NCBI GenBank assembly: GCA_964482225.1
Contig: CAYZWT010000004.1
Span: forward strand, 1 to 64,000
Length of the DNA stretch: 64,000 nt
Direction: 5' to 3'
Source of the DNA: UBA1429 sp964482225
GTDB lineage: Bacteria; Chloroflexota; Anaerolineae; UBA1429
Shown in pieces: positions 31,568 through 39,820 of the stretch. Position 1 is the stretch's first letter, and every line of letters begins with the position of its first letter. The notes under the pieces were generated by a model that did not search any database, was not told where the DNA came from, and was given only the letters and a program-made list of their open reading frames with translations. A program made the position numbers and the translations under genes.

Positions 31568-34258
31568 TCAGTCGGCAGGCGGCGCGAACCGGTACACTCG
31601 CGTGGGGCCGTAGCGGAACAGCTCGACGTAATGGGGCTCGGCCAGGCGTGGCGGCTCAAGTGGGCCGCCACGGGTCCCCACAAAGACATGGGTTACGCCC
31701 GCCTTGGCCAACATGCGCAGCAATGCGGGATCGTCCAGGGCCTCGGCGGTCTCCACAGCCTGGGCCAGCGCCCGGATCGGATCGCGGTAGCCTGGTTCTC
31801 CGTGGGTATAGAGCACCGCCGGATAGGTGACCCGGTGGCCCGTCAGGTAGGGCAGCCACCAGCCCGCGTCTGCGCCCATCGGGATGCCCTCCTGCCAGGG
31901 GCGGGTGTTGATCAGGATCAGGCTATCGGCGGGCAGATGCTCGCGCACCCAGTTGATGGCGGGCAGGTCGCTTTCGCGCAGCAGCACGGTGCTCTCGTTG
32001 ACCCGATCCACCTGGCCCCACGCGCTGCCCACGCTGGAGGCCATCAGCCCGCACAGCAGCGCCGCCGATAGCCCCAGGGCCAGTCGCCGCTTGGCGGCCC
32101 TGCCCCACAGCCAGCGTACGGGCGCCAGCGCCAGATCGCCCGCCAGCCACCCGATGAGCACCCCGGCGGGCAGCCAGTAGCTGATGGCGGCGCTGGTGCC
32201 GTGGATGAACCAGGTGCCTTGCAGCCCCAGCCAACTCAAGTCGCTCAGCAGCGCGCAGGCCGCCGTCCAGGCGCCCAGGAGGGCCAGGCGCCAGCGGCGA
32301 CGCACGATGGCCCAGAGCCAGCCCAGCCCCGCCAGCGCCAGCAGCCAGAGTGTGCCCTCTGCCCTGAGCAGGTTGATCGGCAGGGCTGTACTGGCGCCCT
32401 CAGGTGCCGACCACCGGCCATAGATCGTACCAAAGGGCAGCAGCGCCCCGGTGATCATGCGCGCCACCCAGGGGGCGATGAGCACCAGCGCGCCTGCGGC
32501 CAGGGCCAGCCCGACGAGGGGGGTGCGAAGGGTGGGGAGGATGCGCCGCCAGGCCCTCACCCCCGCGTGCGGCAGAGCGGGACGCACGGGGCTGCGCCCC
32601 CTCTCCCGCACGCGGGAGAGGGGAGAGGGCGAGTTGACGCGGCGCGCAATCCCCCGCCATAACGTCATGGCCCACACAGCAGCGATGTACACGCCCCAGA
32701 ACGCCGCGTAAAAGGCCAGCACGCGATAGTGGGTCAGGGCCAGGCCCGCAATGAGGAGGAGGGTAGCTGGCGTGTGGAGGCCCTCAGCCCCGCCGGTCCT
32801 GCCGCATAGCAGGCGCTTGCGCGCCCCCTCTCCCGCACGCGGGAGAGGGGGAAGCGAACCCCAATTGGGGTTCGCCGGGGTGAGGGCTTCTACCAGCTCC
32901 ATTGTCGCCATCAGTAACACGGGCAGGATCAAGAGCCCCGCCAACTGGGTATGGCGCCCCCAACTGAGATAGTAGGCGGGCATATAGGTCAGGAACGAGG
33001 GCACGGCGGCGGCCACGACCCCGGCCCAGCGGGCCGCCAAGGGCGGCAGGGTGCGCCGCCCCGCCATCAGGTGCGCGGTCAGCGCATAGAGGGGCAGACC
33101 CGCCAGTCCGGATAGGAGCTGGCCATAGCCCAGCACGCTGCGATAGGGCGCCAGGTTCGCCAGCCAGCTCACGACGGCGGCGCCCGCGTGGTAGCCAAAG
33201 TGGTAGTGAAATCCGCTGATCGAGATAAAGGGCTCGCCCGTGGCCGGGATCAGGCCCTGCTCGACGATGAGTTGGGCCACCATCGTGTGGTGCACCGAGT
33301 CCACCCACACGGGCACGATCTGGGCGCGGGCCTGGATCAAGCGCACGATGACGGCTATCGTCAGGATGGCGGCCAGGGTCGCCTCGGGCCAGCCCACGGG
33401 CGCCAGGCGCAGGCGCCGCCCGGCGCGCCATCCTCGCCAGAGGCCCACGGCGGCTGCGGCGGCCAGCGCCAGGGTGATGCCCCAGGCGGCGGGCGCGCTC
33501 AGGGGCAGGCCCAGGGTTGTGGTCCAAAGCAGCAGCAGCGGCCAAAAGGAGAGCCCCAGGGCCAGCAGCCAGGCCGCGAACAGGGCGGCGTTGACAGGGC
33601 GGCGTGGGGGCGCCCAGGCGAACAGGGCCAGCCCCGGCAGCGCCAGCGCCAGGAGGGCCGCCGCCAGCATACTCATCCAGGGGGCCAGGATGCCCGGCAG
33701 GTCGCGCAGCAGGCGCGCCAGCGGGTAGGCGTGGTGGGTCTCAAAGACCAGGTCGCCCTCTACCGGCGCGCCGTTGTCATAGAGCTCACCGTCCGCCAGG
33801 GCCTCGGCTGCCGAGGCCCACACACCTACGCCGTAATCCTGGCTGCTGCGCAGGGTCAAGCGATAGATGCCCCCCGCCGAATCGGCCTCGGGCGGAAAGC
33901 CAAAGCGCAAGCGTTGGTTGTTCTGCACGTTCGCGATGGACAGGGCCACCACGATGGGCGTGCGATCGGGCCGATCCAGGCGCTCCAGCACCAGGCGCAT
34001 CTGGGCGTCGGCGGGGAGTTGCTCGTCGGGGCGATAGCGGGCCGCCAGCACGGTGATGGCCTGCAACCCATCCCTCTGCGCGGTGAAGCTCTGGCCCACC
34101 TGATAGTTGGGGCCCAGCGGCGGCGTGGCGTAGGTCCAGCGCTCCTGGACGATCTCGCGCACGTTGCGGGGCGGGGCGGCGACGAGTTGCCAGCCCAGCG
34201 CAGCCGCCGCTGTCAGCAGGATCAGCAGCCAGCCGGCCAGCCGCGCCCGCAGGCTCAT
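31568..34258 (-). CDS. Large polytopic membrane protein, glycosyltransferase-like, with two in-frame repeat insertions
   Basis: An 896-residue protein. An N-terminal helix is followed by an extracytoplasmic beta-rich domain (about 25-180) and then more than ten membrane segments. The arrangement, and a His- and Tyr-rich loop (FISISGFHYHFGYHAG), resemble GT-C-like or DUF6541-type membrane proteins. The C-terminal 170 residues are soluble-looking. Loops at about residues 458-493 and 543-568 are encoded by palindromic repeats (see 32780-32886 and 32554-32630) and are arginine/proline-rich, unlike the rest. Its ATG overlaps the mutS stop by 3 bases. Substrate unknown. Confidence 0.65.
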   Translation of the reverse strand: MSLRARLAGWLLILLTAAAALGWQLVAAPPRNVREIVQERWTYATPPLGPNYQVGQSFTAQRDGLQAITVLAARYRPDEQLPADAQMRLVLERLDRPDRTPIVVALSIANVQNNQRLRFGFPPEADSAGGIYRLTLRSSQDYGVGVWASAAEALADGELYDNGAPVEGDLVFETHHAYPLARLLRDLPGILAPWMSMLAAALLALALPGLALFAWAPPRRPVNAALFAAWLLALGLSFWPLLLLWTTTLGLPLSAPAAWGITLALAAAAAVGLWRGWRAGRRLRLAPVGWPEATLAAILTIAVIVRLIQARAQIVPVWVDSVHHTMVAQLIVEQGLIPATGEPFISISGFHYHFGYHAGAAVVSWLANLAPYRSVLGYGQLLSGLAGLPLYALTAHLMAGRRTLPPLAARWAGVVAAAVPSFLTYMPAYYLSWGRHTQLAGLLILPVLLMATMELVEALTPANPNWGSLPPLPRAGEGARKRLLCGRTGGAEGLHTPATLLLIAGLALTHYRVLAFYAAFWGVYIAAVWAMTLWRGIARRVNSPSPLSRVRERGRSPVRPALPHAGVRAWRRILPTLRTPLVGLALAAGALVLIAPWVARMITGALLPFGTIYGRWSAPEGASTALPINLLRAEGTLWLLALAGLGWLWAIVRRRWRLALLGAWTAACALLSDLSWLGLQGTWFIHGTSAAISYWLPAGVLIGWLAGDLALAPVRWLWGRAAKRRLALGLSAALLCGLMASSVGSAWGQVDRVNESTVLLRESDLPAINWVREHLPADSLILINTRPWQEGIPMGADAGWWLPYLTGHRVTYPAVLYTHGEPGYRDPIRALAQAVETAEALDDPALLRMLAKAGVTHVFVGTRGGPLEPPRLAEPHYVELFRYGPTRVYRFAPPAD
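32554..32630. repeat. REP-like palindromic element A inside a coding region
   Basis: A 77-bp unit. Ends GCCCTCACCCCC and GGGGAGAGGGC are near-inverted, and an inner hairpin CCCCTCTCCCGC/GCGGGAGAGGGG sits at about 32598-32622. A 30-base stretch over this hairpin is identical to one in element B. It is translated in frame as residues about 543-568 of the membrane protein. Confidence 0.75.
32780..32886. repeat. REP-like palindromic element B inside a coding region
   Basis: A 107-bp unit bounded by GCCCTCAGCCCCG and CGGGGTGAGGGC. It contains the hairpin shared with element A plus a perfect 22-bp palindrome of half-site GCGAACCCCAA (32854-32875). It encodes residues about 458-493 of the same membrane protein. 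Confidence 0.78.
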
Positions 34259-36924
34259 GCCTGGGCCTTGCGGTGCAGATCGGCCAGCTTGTTCAGGGCC
34301 TCTAGCGGCGAGAGGGCGTTGATGTCGAGCTGGCGCAGCTCTTCCACCACGGGGTTCTTGTCCTGAAGCAGGGGGAGTTGGCGCACATGGATCACCGTGG
34401 GGCCAGAAGCGACGGGCACCCGCCGGGCGGCGCCCTCGAGATCGGCCAGGATCTCTTGGGCGCGGGCGATCACGGCGCGGGGCAGCCCCGCCATCTCGGC
34501 CACATGGATGCCATAGCTGCGGTCGGCGCCGCCGGGCACGATATAGTGGGTAAAGACCACCTGATCGCCCTGGTGCTGCACGGCTACGTTCTCGTTGCAG
34601 ACGTGCTCCAGGGCGCCCTCCAGCTCGGTCAACTCGTGATAGTGGGTGGCAAAGAGGGTCTTGGGACGCAGGTGCGGGTGGTTGTGCAGATACTCGACCA
34701 CCGCCCAGGCGATGGAGACGCCGTCATAGGTGCTGGTGCCGCGCCCCACCTCGTCCAGGATCAGCAGGCTGCGCTCGGTGGCGTGGTTCAGGATGTTGGC
34801 CATCTCGACCATCTCGACCATAAAGGTGCTCTGGCCGGCGGCGATCTCGTCCTGGGCGCCCACGCGGGCGAAAATGCGGTCCACCAGGCCGATGCTGGCG
34901 GATCGGGCGGGCACAAAGGAGCCGATCTGGGCCATGAGGGCGATCAGGGCCGTCTGGCGCAGATAGGTGGACTTGCCGCTCATATTGGGGCCGGTGATGA
35001 CGTGGATGGCCTTGTCCGGGCTCAGGCGCACGTCGTTGGGCACGAACGTCCCCGTCGCCAGGGTGCGCTCGACCACGGGATGGCGCCCTGCGGCGATCTC
35101 GATGCTGCGCTCGTCGGTGAGCTGGGGGCGCACATAGTTGTACTCGGCGGCGGCGTGGGCCAGCGCCAGATAGACATCCAGGTGGGCGATGGCGCGGGCC
35201 GTCTGGAGCACCCGCTCGGCCATCTTCCCCAGTTGGTCCAGCAACTCGGCGTAGAGCTGGGCCTCCAGCTCCTGGGCGCGCTCCTCGGCGTTCAAGATCA
35301 GGGCCTCGCGCTCCTTGAGCTCGGGGGTGATATAGCGCTCAGCGTTCACCAGGGTCTGCTTGCGGATGTACTCGGGCGGCACCGCCTCGGTGTTGGCGTG
35401 GGTGACCTCCAGGTAATAGCCAAAGACCTTGTTGAACCCCACCTTGAGGCTCTTGATGCCGGTGCGCTCACGCTCGGCGCGTTCCAGGCGCGCCACCCAG
35501 CGCCGCGCCTCGGCTGCCGAGGCCTCGATGCCATCCCGCTCTTTGGAATAGCCCTCGCGGATGGCTCGTCCGCCGCTCAGGGTGGCGGGCGGCTCGTCCA
35601 CCAGGGCGGCGCCAATGAGGGTGGACGCCTCGGGGCAGGGGTCGAGGGAGGCATCATCCAGGGGATAGAGGCCCTGGCCGCCCAGCAATTGGCTCTCGCC
35701 CGCCAGGGCCGCCGCGCCCTGGGCCAGTTCGGAGGTGCGCTCCAACGCGGCCTTGAGGGCCACCAGTTCTCGGGGGCCGGCGATACGCTGCACCACGCGC
35801 CCTGCCAGGCGCTCCAGGTCGCCCAGGCCGCGCAACAGGCGGCGCAGCTCCATGCGGCGGGCCAGGTTGCCGTGGCAGACATCCACCGCCGTCAGGCGTT
35901 GCTCCAGGGCGGCCTTGTCCAGCAGGGGCTGGGTGATCCAGCGGCGCAGCAGGCGCCCGCCCATGGGCGTCAGGGTATGATCCAGCACCCAGAGCAGCGA
36001 GCCCTTGAGGGCGCGGTCGCGGATCGTCTCGGTCAGTTCGAGGTTGCGGCGCGTGGCCACATCCAGGGTCATATAGCGACTGGTCGAGTAGGTGGTCAGA
36101 CGTGTGAGCTGGGCCAGGGCGGCAGGCTGGTTCTGGCGCAGATATTGGACCAGCACCCCCGCCGCGCGGGTGGCCAATGGCAATTCCTCGCAGCCATAGC
36201 CTGCCAGGGTGGTTACGCCCAGGTGCTGCAAGAGCGCCTCGCGGCAGGCTCCTTGCTCATAGCGCCAGCCATCGTACAGGGTGATGGCGGCGGGGATGAG
36301 CGCCAGCTCGGGATGGCGGCGGTGGGCCTCGCGGGTGTGGGCCGCGCCCTGTTCGTAGCAGGGGTCGCCATCGTCGCTGACGATGATCTCGGCGGGGGCC
36401 AGGCGATCCAGCTCGCGCAGCAGGGCGCCGCCGGCCGGGCTGCCCGCCGGATCGTCGAACTCGGTGGTGGCAAACTCGCCGGTGGTGATATCGGCATAGA
36501 CCACGCCCGCGCGGGCGCCCTCGCGCACGATGCTGACCAGATAGTTGTTGCGCTTGTCGGCCAGCAGCCCCGGCTCGACCACGGTGCCAGGCGTCACCAC
36601 GCGCACCACCTGGCGCTCCATCAGCCCCCTGACCGGCTCGTCGCCTACCTGCTCGCAAATGGCCACCTTGAAGCCCTTGGCGATCAGGCGCGCGATATAG
36701 CCCTCGGCGGCATGGTGGGGTACCCCGGCCATGGGGATGCGGCGGCCTTTGGCGACGTTGCGCGAGGTGAGCACCACATCCAGGTGCTCGGCCACGGTGT
36801 GGGCGTCCTCGTCAAAGGTCTCGTAGAAATCGCCCAGCCGGAAGAACAGGATGGCGTCAGGGTACTGGCGCTTGATGTCCAGATACTGCTGGCGGATGGG
36901 CGTGGCGGCTGGGGCCGGCGGCAT
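34255..36924 (-). CDS. mutS: DNA mismatch repair protein MutS
   Basis: An 889-residue mismatch-recognition ATPase. Domain I has the mismatch-contacting FxE in FFRLGDFYETF at about residues 27-37. The ATPase Walker A GPNMSGKST is at about 645-653, followed by the Walker B region LLILDEVGRGTSTYDG, and a C-terminal helix-turn-helix. No mutL lies in the window. It is in a minus-strand operon between the PHP gene and the membrane protein. Confidence 0.97.
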   Translation of the reverse strand: MPPAPAATPIRQQYLDIKRQYPDAILFFRLGDFYETFDEDAHTVAEHLDVVLTSRNVAKGRRIPMAGVPHHAAEGYIARLIAKGFKVAICEQVGDEPVRGLMERQVVRVVTPGTVVEPGLLADKRNNYLVSIVREGARAGVVYADITTGEFATTEFDDPAGSPAGGALLRELDRLAPAEIIVSDDGDPCYEQGAAHTREAHRRHPELALIPAAITLYDGWRYEQGACREALLQHLGVTTLAGYGCEELPLATRAAGVLVQYLRQNQPAALAQLTRLTTYSTSRYMTLDVATRRNLELTETIRDRALKGSLLWVLDHTLTPMGGRLLRRWITQPLLDKAALEQRLTAVDVCHGNLARRMELRRLLRGLGDLERLAGRVVQRIAGPRELVALKAALERTSELAQGAAALAGESQLLGGQGLYPLDDASLDPCPEASTLIGAALVDEPPATLSGGRAIREGYSKERDGIEASAAEARRWVARLERAERERTGIKSLKVGFNKVFGYYLEVTHANTEAVPPEYIRKQTLVNAERYITPELKEREALILNAEERAQELEAQLYAELLDQLGKMAERVLQTARAIAHLDVYLALAHAAAEYNYVRPQLTDERSIEIAAGRHPVVERTLATGTFVPNDVRLSPDKAIHVITGPNMSGKSTYLRQTALIALMAQIGSFVPARSASIGLVDRIFARVGAQDEIAAGQSTFMVEMVEMANILNHATERSLLILDEVGRGTSTYDGVSIAWAVVEYLHNHPHLRPKTLFATHYHELTELEGALEHVCNENVAVQHQGDQVVFTHYIVPGGADRSYGIHVAEMAGLPRAVIARAQEILADLEGAARRVPVASGPTVIHVRQLPLLQDKNPVVEELRQLDINALSPLEALNKLADLHRKAQA

Positions 36925-36947
36925 GGCGGGTGTGGGTCCTTTCGTCG

Positions 36948-38327
36948 CTATCCGTTGCTCGCCAGCAGAGCCTCGGGCCCGGCGGCCAGCGACTCATCCC
37001 CAAGGCGCCATCGGTCGCGGGTCTGGGGATCTAGCCTGTTGCCCAGGGCGGCATAGAATGCGGTGCGCTGGCGGCGCTCTGGCAGCCAGCCCTGGGCCCA
37101 ATCGCTCAGGTAGCCGGCGCCGTGCAGGGCTTGCAGCACGGTGTGGGCATGGAGCAGGTCGGCGCCCTGGACGAATTGGCTGGCATAGGGCGCCAGGGCG
37201 GGCACGCCCAGGTCATCCAGCCGCAACTGGCCGGGCTTGTTCATCTCGGTGCCGATGAACACCGGCAAGCCCAGATCGTGGGCAAGATCCAACGTGGCGT
37301 GCAGCCGCCCCACCAGCGTTCGCTGCCTGGCCAAGTCGCCTACGTTCCAGTTGCGATCGGGGATCGCCACCAGGCCCAAGGTGCCACGCATCACCAGGTA
37401 TTCCAGCAAAGCAGCCATGTCGGCCTCGCCATCGCTCAGGCCATCGAGAAAGGCATAGCAGGGCAAGGCGCCGCAGGCAGCAATGGCGGCGATGACCGTA
37501 TCCAGGGGCGGGAACGAGTCCGGCCCGGGGGCCATATAACCCACGCCGCCCTGCTTCATCAGCTTGGCGCGGATGGCGTCGTGGGGGTGAGGCGCGTCGC
37601 CGAGAAAGGCGTCCACGGCGTCAGGCGTCATGCCCAGCTTGGCCGCCCAATAGCCGACCAGCGCCGTGCGCTGCGAGAAATGCCGTCGCGCGGCGGCGTC
37701 ATAGGCGATCAGCAAGTGGCGCTCGGTGGCGTTGCCCGAGGGGGTGAGGGGGACCACGTCCAGGTCATAGTCCACTACGACGGGCGCCAGATAGCCGTTC
37801 AGCAGCGCCGCCATCTCGCGGTTGCGGGCCTCGGCTCGGGCGCGCAGGTCCTCCAATACGGGGCGCGCTGCGGCGGGCGGCTCGCTCGTGCCAAAGCCCA
37901 TGCCCACATAGTACATGACGCCGGGCTCGCCAGGCGAGTTGTAGGTCAGGTGGGGCCGGTCGGGCAGATAGGCGCGGGTCTCTATGCCGGCGGCGCCACG
38001 CACGCCCACTTGGTCGCAGGCCCATAGGGTCTCATCCACGCCATCCAGCACGTCGAAATCCACCGTGCCCAGGGCATACCAGCCCTGGCTGCGGGCCAAC
38101 CAGGCCAGCGAGGAGGGCGCATAGCCATAGCCGTTGTACGAATAGATGGTGTGGCAATGCAGGTTCAGGCTGCGCTGCACGGGGCTGCGGGCGTCGTCCA
38201 GGGGCAGCGCAGCCGCCAGTAGACGAACCAGGGCATCGCGCCGGGTCTGGGGCGTGAGATCATCAAGGGCCGCGTTGGGTGGTTGCACAAAAAGCCTCGC
38301 CGTGGGTCTGGTTGGTGCGCGGGCCAA
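36948..38327 (-). CDS. PHP-domain phosphoesterase-like protein
   Basis: A 459-residue protein. The PHP motif LNLHCHTIYSYNG at about residues 53-65 supplies the HxH metal ligands; TVDFDVLDGV follows at the second motif and IETRAY at the third. PHP proteins are metal-dependent phosphoesterases, as in histidinol phosphatase and polymerase exonuclease domains. The substrate is not evident. It is first in an operon with mutS, with a good promoter at 38355-38383. Confidence 0.7.
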   Translation of the reverse strand: MARAPTRPTARLFVQPPNAALDDLTPQTRRDALVRLLAAALPLDDARSPVQRSLNLHCHTIYSYNGYGYAPSSLAWLARSQGWYALGTVDFDVLDGVDETLWACDQVGVRGAAGIETRAYLPDRPHLTYNSPGEPGVMYYVGMGFGTSEPPAAARPVLEDLRARAEARNREMAALLNGYLAPVVVDYDLDVVPLTPSGNATERHLLIAYDAAARRHFSQRTALVGYWAAKLGMTPDAVDAFLGDAPHPHDAIRAKLMKQGGVGYMAPGPDSFPPLDTVIAAIAACGALPCYAFLDGLSDGEADMAALLEYLVMRGTLGLVAIPDRNWNVGDLARQRTLVGRLHATLDLAHDLGLPVFIGTEMNKPGQLRLDDLGVPALAPYASQFVQGADLLHAHTVLQALHGAGYLSDWAQGWLPERRQRTAFYAALGNRLDPQTRDRWRLGDESLAAGPEALLASNG

Positions 38328-38354
38328 GGCGCGCTGCCGTCAGCCGTCAGGCCG

Positions 38355-38383
38355 ACTATACGCGCGAGATGGGCGGTTGGCAA
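38355..38383 (-). promoter_or_regulatory. Promoter of the PHP-mutS-membrane protein operon
   Basis: Minus strand: TTGCCA (38378-38383, 5 of 6), 17-bp spacer, TATAGT (38355-38360). It ends 28 bases before the PHP start codon and begins inside the end of the gap after carD. Confidence 0.65.
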
Positions 38384-38396
38384 GCGCGGGAAGCGG

Positions 38397-38906
38397 CTAC
38401 TCCTCCGACGCCTCATCGAACATGGCCATCAGGCGGTCCTCGACCTCCTGTTTGGCCTGCTCGATCTCTACCTCAGAGGCGAGGGCCAGCTCACCCGCCA
38501 GCAGGTCTTTGCCCTGCTCCAGCAGTTGGCGGTCCACGGTGCCCAGGGGGCGGCGGCTATTCATAAAGTAGAGCAGGCGGGCCACGTGGGCGATCTGGTC
38601 AAAGCAACCGGACTTGAGCTGCTCGCGCATGGTGGCTTGGCGCGCGCGCAGGTCCTTGCTGATCTCGTCGTCTGCGGGGGCCTCGCAGCAGATCTCGAGG
38701 TCGCTGAGCAGTTCGCGCTTGGGGGCCACCGGGCGCAGATTGATCTCGTCGGCGCGGTCTACGGGCACCATGAGCTGCATCGGGCGCGATACGGTTGTGA
38801 TAACATAATATGCATGGCTGGAATCGCCGATGCTCTTTTCCTGGATCTTGGTGATGGTGCCGGCACCATAGAATGGGTGAACAACCTTGCTACCAATAGG
38901 AAACAT
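38397..38906 (-). CDS. carD: CarD/CdnL family RNA-polymerase-binding regulator
   Basis: A 169-residue regulator. The N-terminal CarD/TRCF RNA-polymerase-interaction domain starts FPIGSKVVHPFYGAGTITKI, followed by a helical C-terminal domain (about 75-169) that contacts promoter DNA. CdnL/CarD proteins stabilise open complexes at rRNA and housekeeping promoters. Start ATG 38906 lies 10 bases after GGAGGT; ATG 38915 and GTG 38918 are too close to or overlap that site. The leader of about 230 bases has a conditional-terminator-like fold. Confidence 0.92.
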   Translation of the reverse strand: MFPIGSKVVHPFYGAGTITKIQEKSIGDSSHAYYVITTVSRPMQLMVPVDRADEINLRPVAPKRELLSDLEICCEAPADDEISKDLRARQATMREQLKSGCFDQIAHVARLLYFMNSRRPLGTVDRQLLEQGKDLLAGELALASEVEIEQAKQEVEDRLMAMFDEASEE

Positions 38907-38993
38907 ATTGTGCATCACCTCCAGGTTCCCCTAGCCAGCGAACGCTGGCACTATCGCCTCTGGCGAGTGCGATGCCGGGGCGTGCCCACGCGC

Positions 38994-39084
38994 AAAAAAA
39001 CGGGCCGTTACGCCTCAATGGTAGGAGGCGCGCGGCCCAACCCTGGCCCGTTGCGGCTCGCTTGCACAACCCTGTGCAGGGCCA
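38994..39084 (-). promoter_or_regulatory. carD leader with terminator and competing stem
   Basis: On the minus strand, AACGGGCC (39052 to 39045) pairs with GGCCCGTT (39006 to 38999), followed by a T run to 38994, with an inner CGCCTC/GAGGCG hairpin: a strong intrinsic terminator. Upstream TGGCCC (39084 to 39079) can instead pair with GGGCCA (39049 to 39044), sharing bases with the terminator stem; a TGCACA/TGTGCA hairpin sits inside that alternative. Mutually exclusive stems of this kind are typical of attenuators and riboswitches. No known class recognised. Confidence 0.6.
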
Positions 39085-39141
39085 CTTGCAGCGCCAGCCT
39101 CTACCCCTAGGCCCGACACGAAAGACACTCGCATACACATA

Positions 39142-39170
39142 ATTATACTCTCGGGAGGTCGCCGCGCCAA
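39142..39170 (-). promoter_or_regulatory. carD promoter
   Basis: Minus strand: TTGGCG (39165-39170), 17-bp spacer, perfect TATAAT (39142-39147). It lies in the gap after purO. The transcript would start near 39135, giving about 140 nt up to the terminator and 230 nt to the carD start. Confidence 0.7.
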
Positions 39171-39190
39171 ACCCTGGCGTAGCGGCGGCG

Positions 39191-39790
39191 CTATGCCGGT
39201 CCGCGCATGGCCAGGAGTGGCGTCTCGCCCAGCAGCACAGCCAGAGATGCCACAGGGTGCTCATATGGTGCATCGTAGAGCGTTTGCGCCAAGGCATCCG
39301 CGTCTTTGCCTTGGCACGCCAACAGCGTGGGCTCGGTCAGCTCGTAGGTGGCGATCAGGCGGGCCTGCCCCGGCTCCAGGGGGAGGGCGCGCACCAGCAG
39401 CTTGGCCGGGGTGACGATCCCCAGATAGCCCGTCTCGCCCTGCCAGCCCGCGACGATGCGGGGCGTGTTGTAGGCATCGTGCTCGTAATCCAGGGCCAGC
39501 AGCGCCAGGGCCAGGGCATCTCGCAGGGGATAGCCCGCTGCCACCTTGTCAATGATGGGGTCTACGTGGCTGCCGTTGGCGACCACGGCCGTATCGCCGC
39601 TGACGCGCAGGCAGTTGTAGGCGATGTACGGGTTGTCCGTGGGCGCGGCATCTGCGGTGGGCAGCACGGCGGCGCGATCCTGGCCCAGGGCGATGCGCCG
39701 ATCGGGGAAGGAACGCGAGGAGACGCGATAGCCCAGGAAACGCTGCCTTCCCTCGGTCCGGCCAAGCACAACGAAACGTCCGATATACAT
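39191..39790 (-). CDS. purO: IMP cyclohydrolase, archaeal PurO type
   Basis: A 199-residue protein resembling archaeal PurO, which closes FAICAR to IMP in the last step of purine synthesis. It starts MYIGRFVVLGRTEGRQRF and has GYRVSSRSFPDRR and NPYIAYNCLRVSG, the conserved PurO segments. Most bacteria use the PurH C-terminal/N-terminal bifunctional enzyme instead. Upstream of carD on the same strand. Confidence 0.82.
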   Translation of the reverse strand: MYIGRFVVLGRTEGRQRFLGYRVSSRSFPDRRIALGQDRAAVLPTADAAPTDNPYIAYNCLRVSGDTAVVANGSHVDPIIDKVAAGYPLRDALALALLALDYEHDAYNTPRIVAGWQGETGYLGIVTPAKLLVRALPLEPGQARLIATYELTEPTLLACQGKDADALAQTLYDAPYEHPVASLAVLLGETPLLAMRGPA

Positions 39791-39820
39791 GGGTTCCTCT
39801 CTTGTCTGCTGCGCCGTGGA

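Noticed and set aside
38994..39140. The carD leader as SRP RNA, 6S RNA or tmRNA
   Set aside because: It lacks the SRP GGAAG-type apical motif, the long central bubble of 6S, and the tRNA-like ends of tmRNA.
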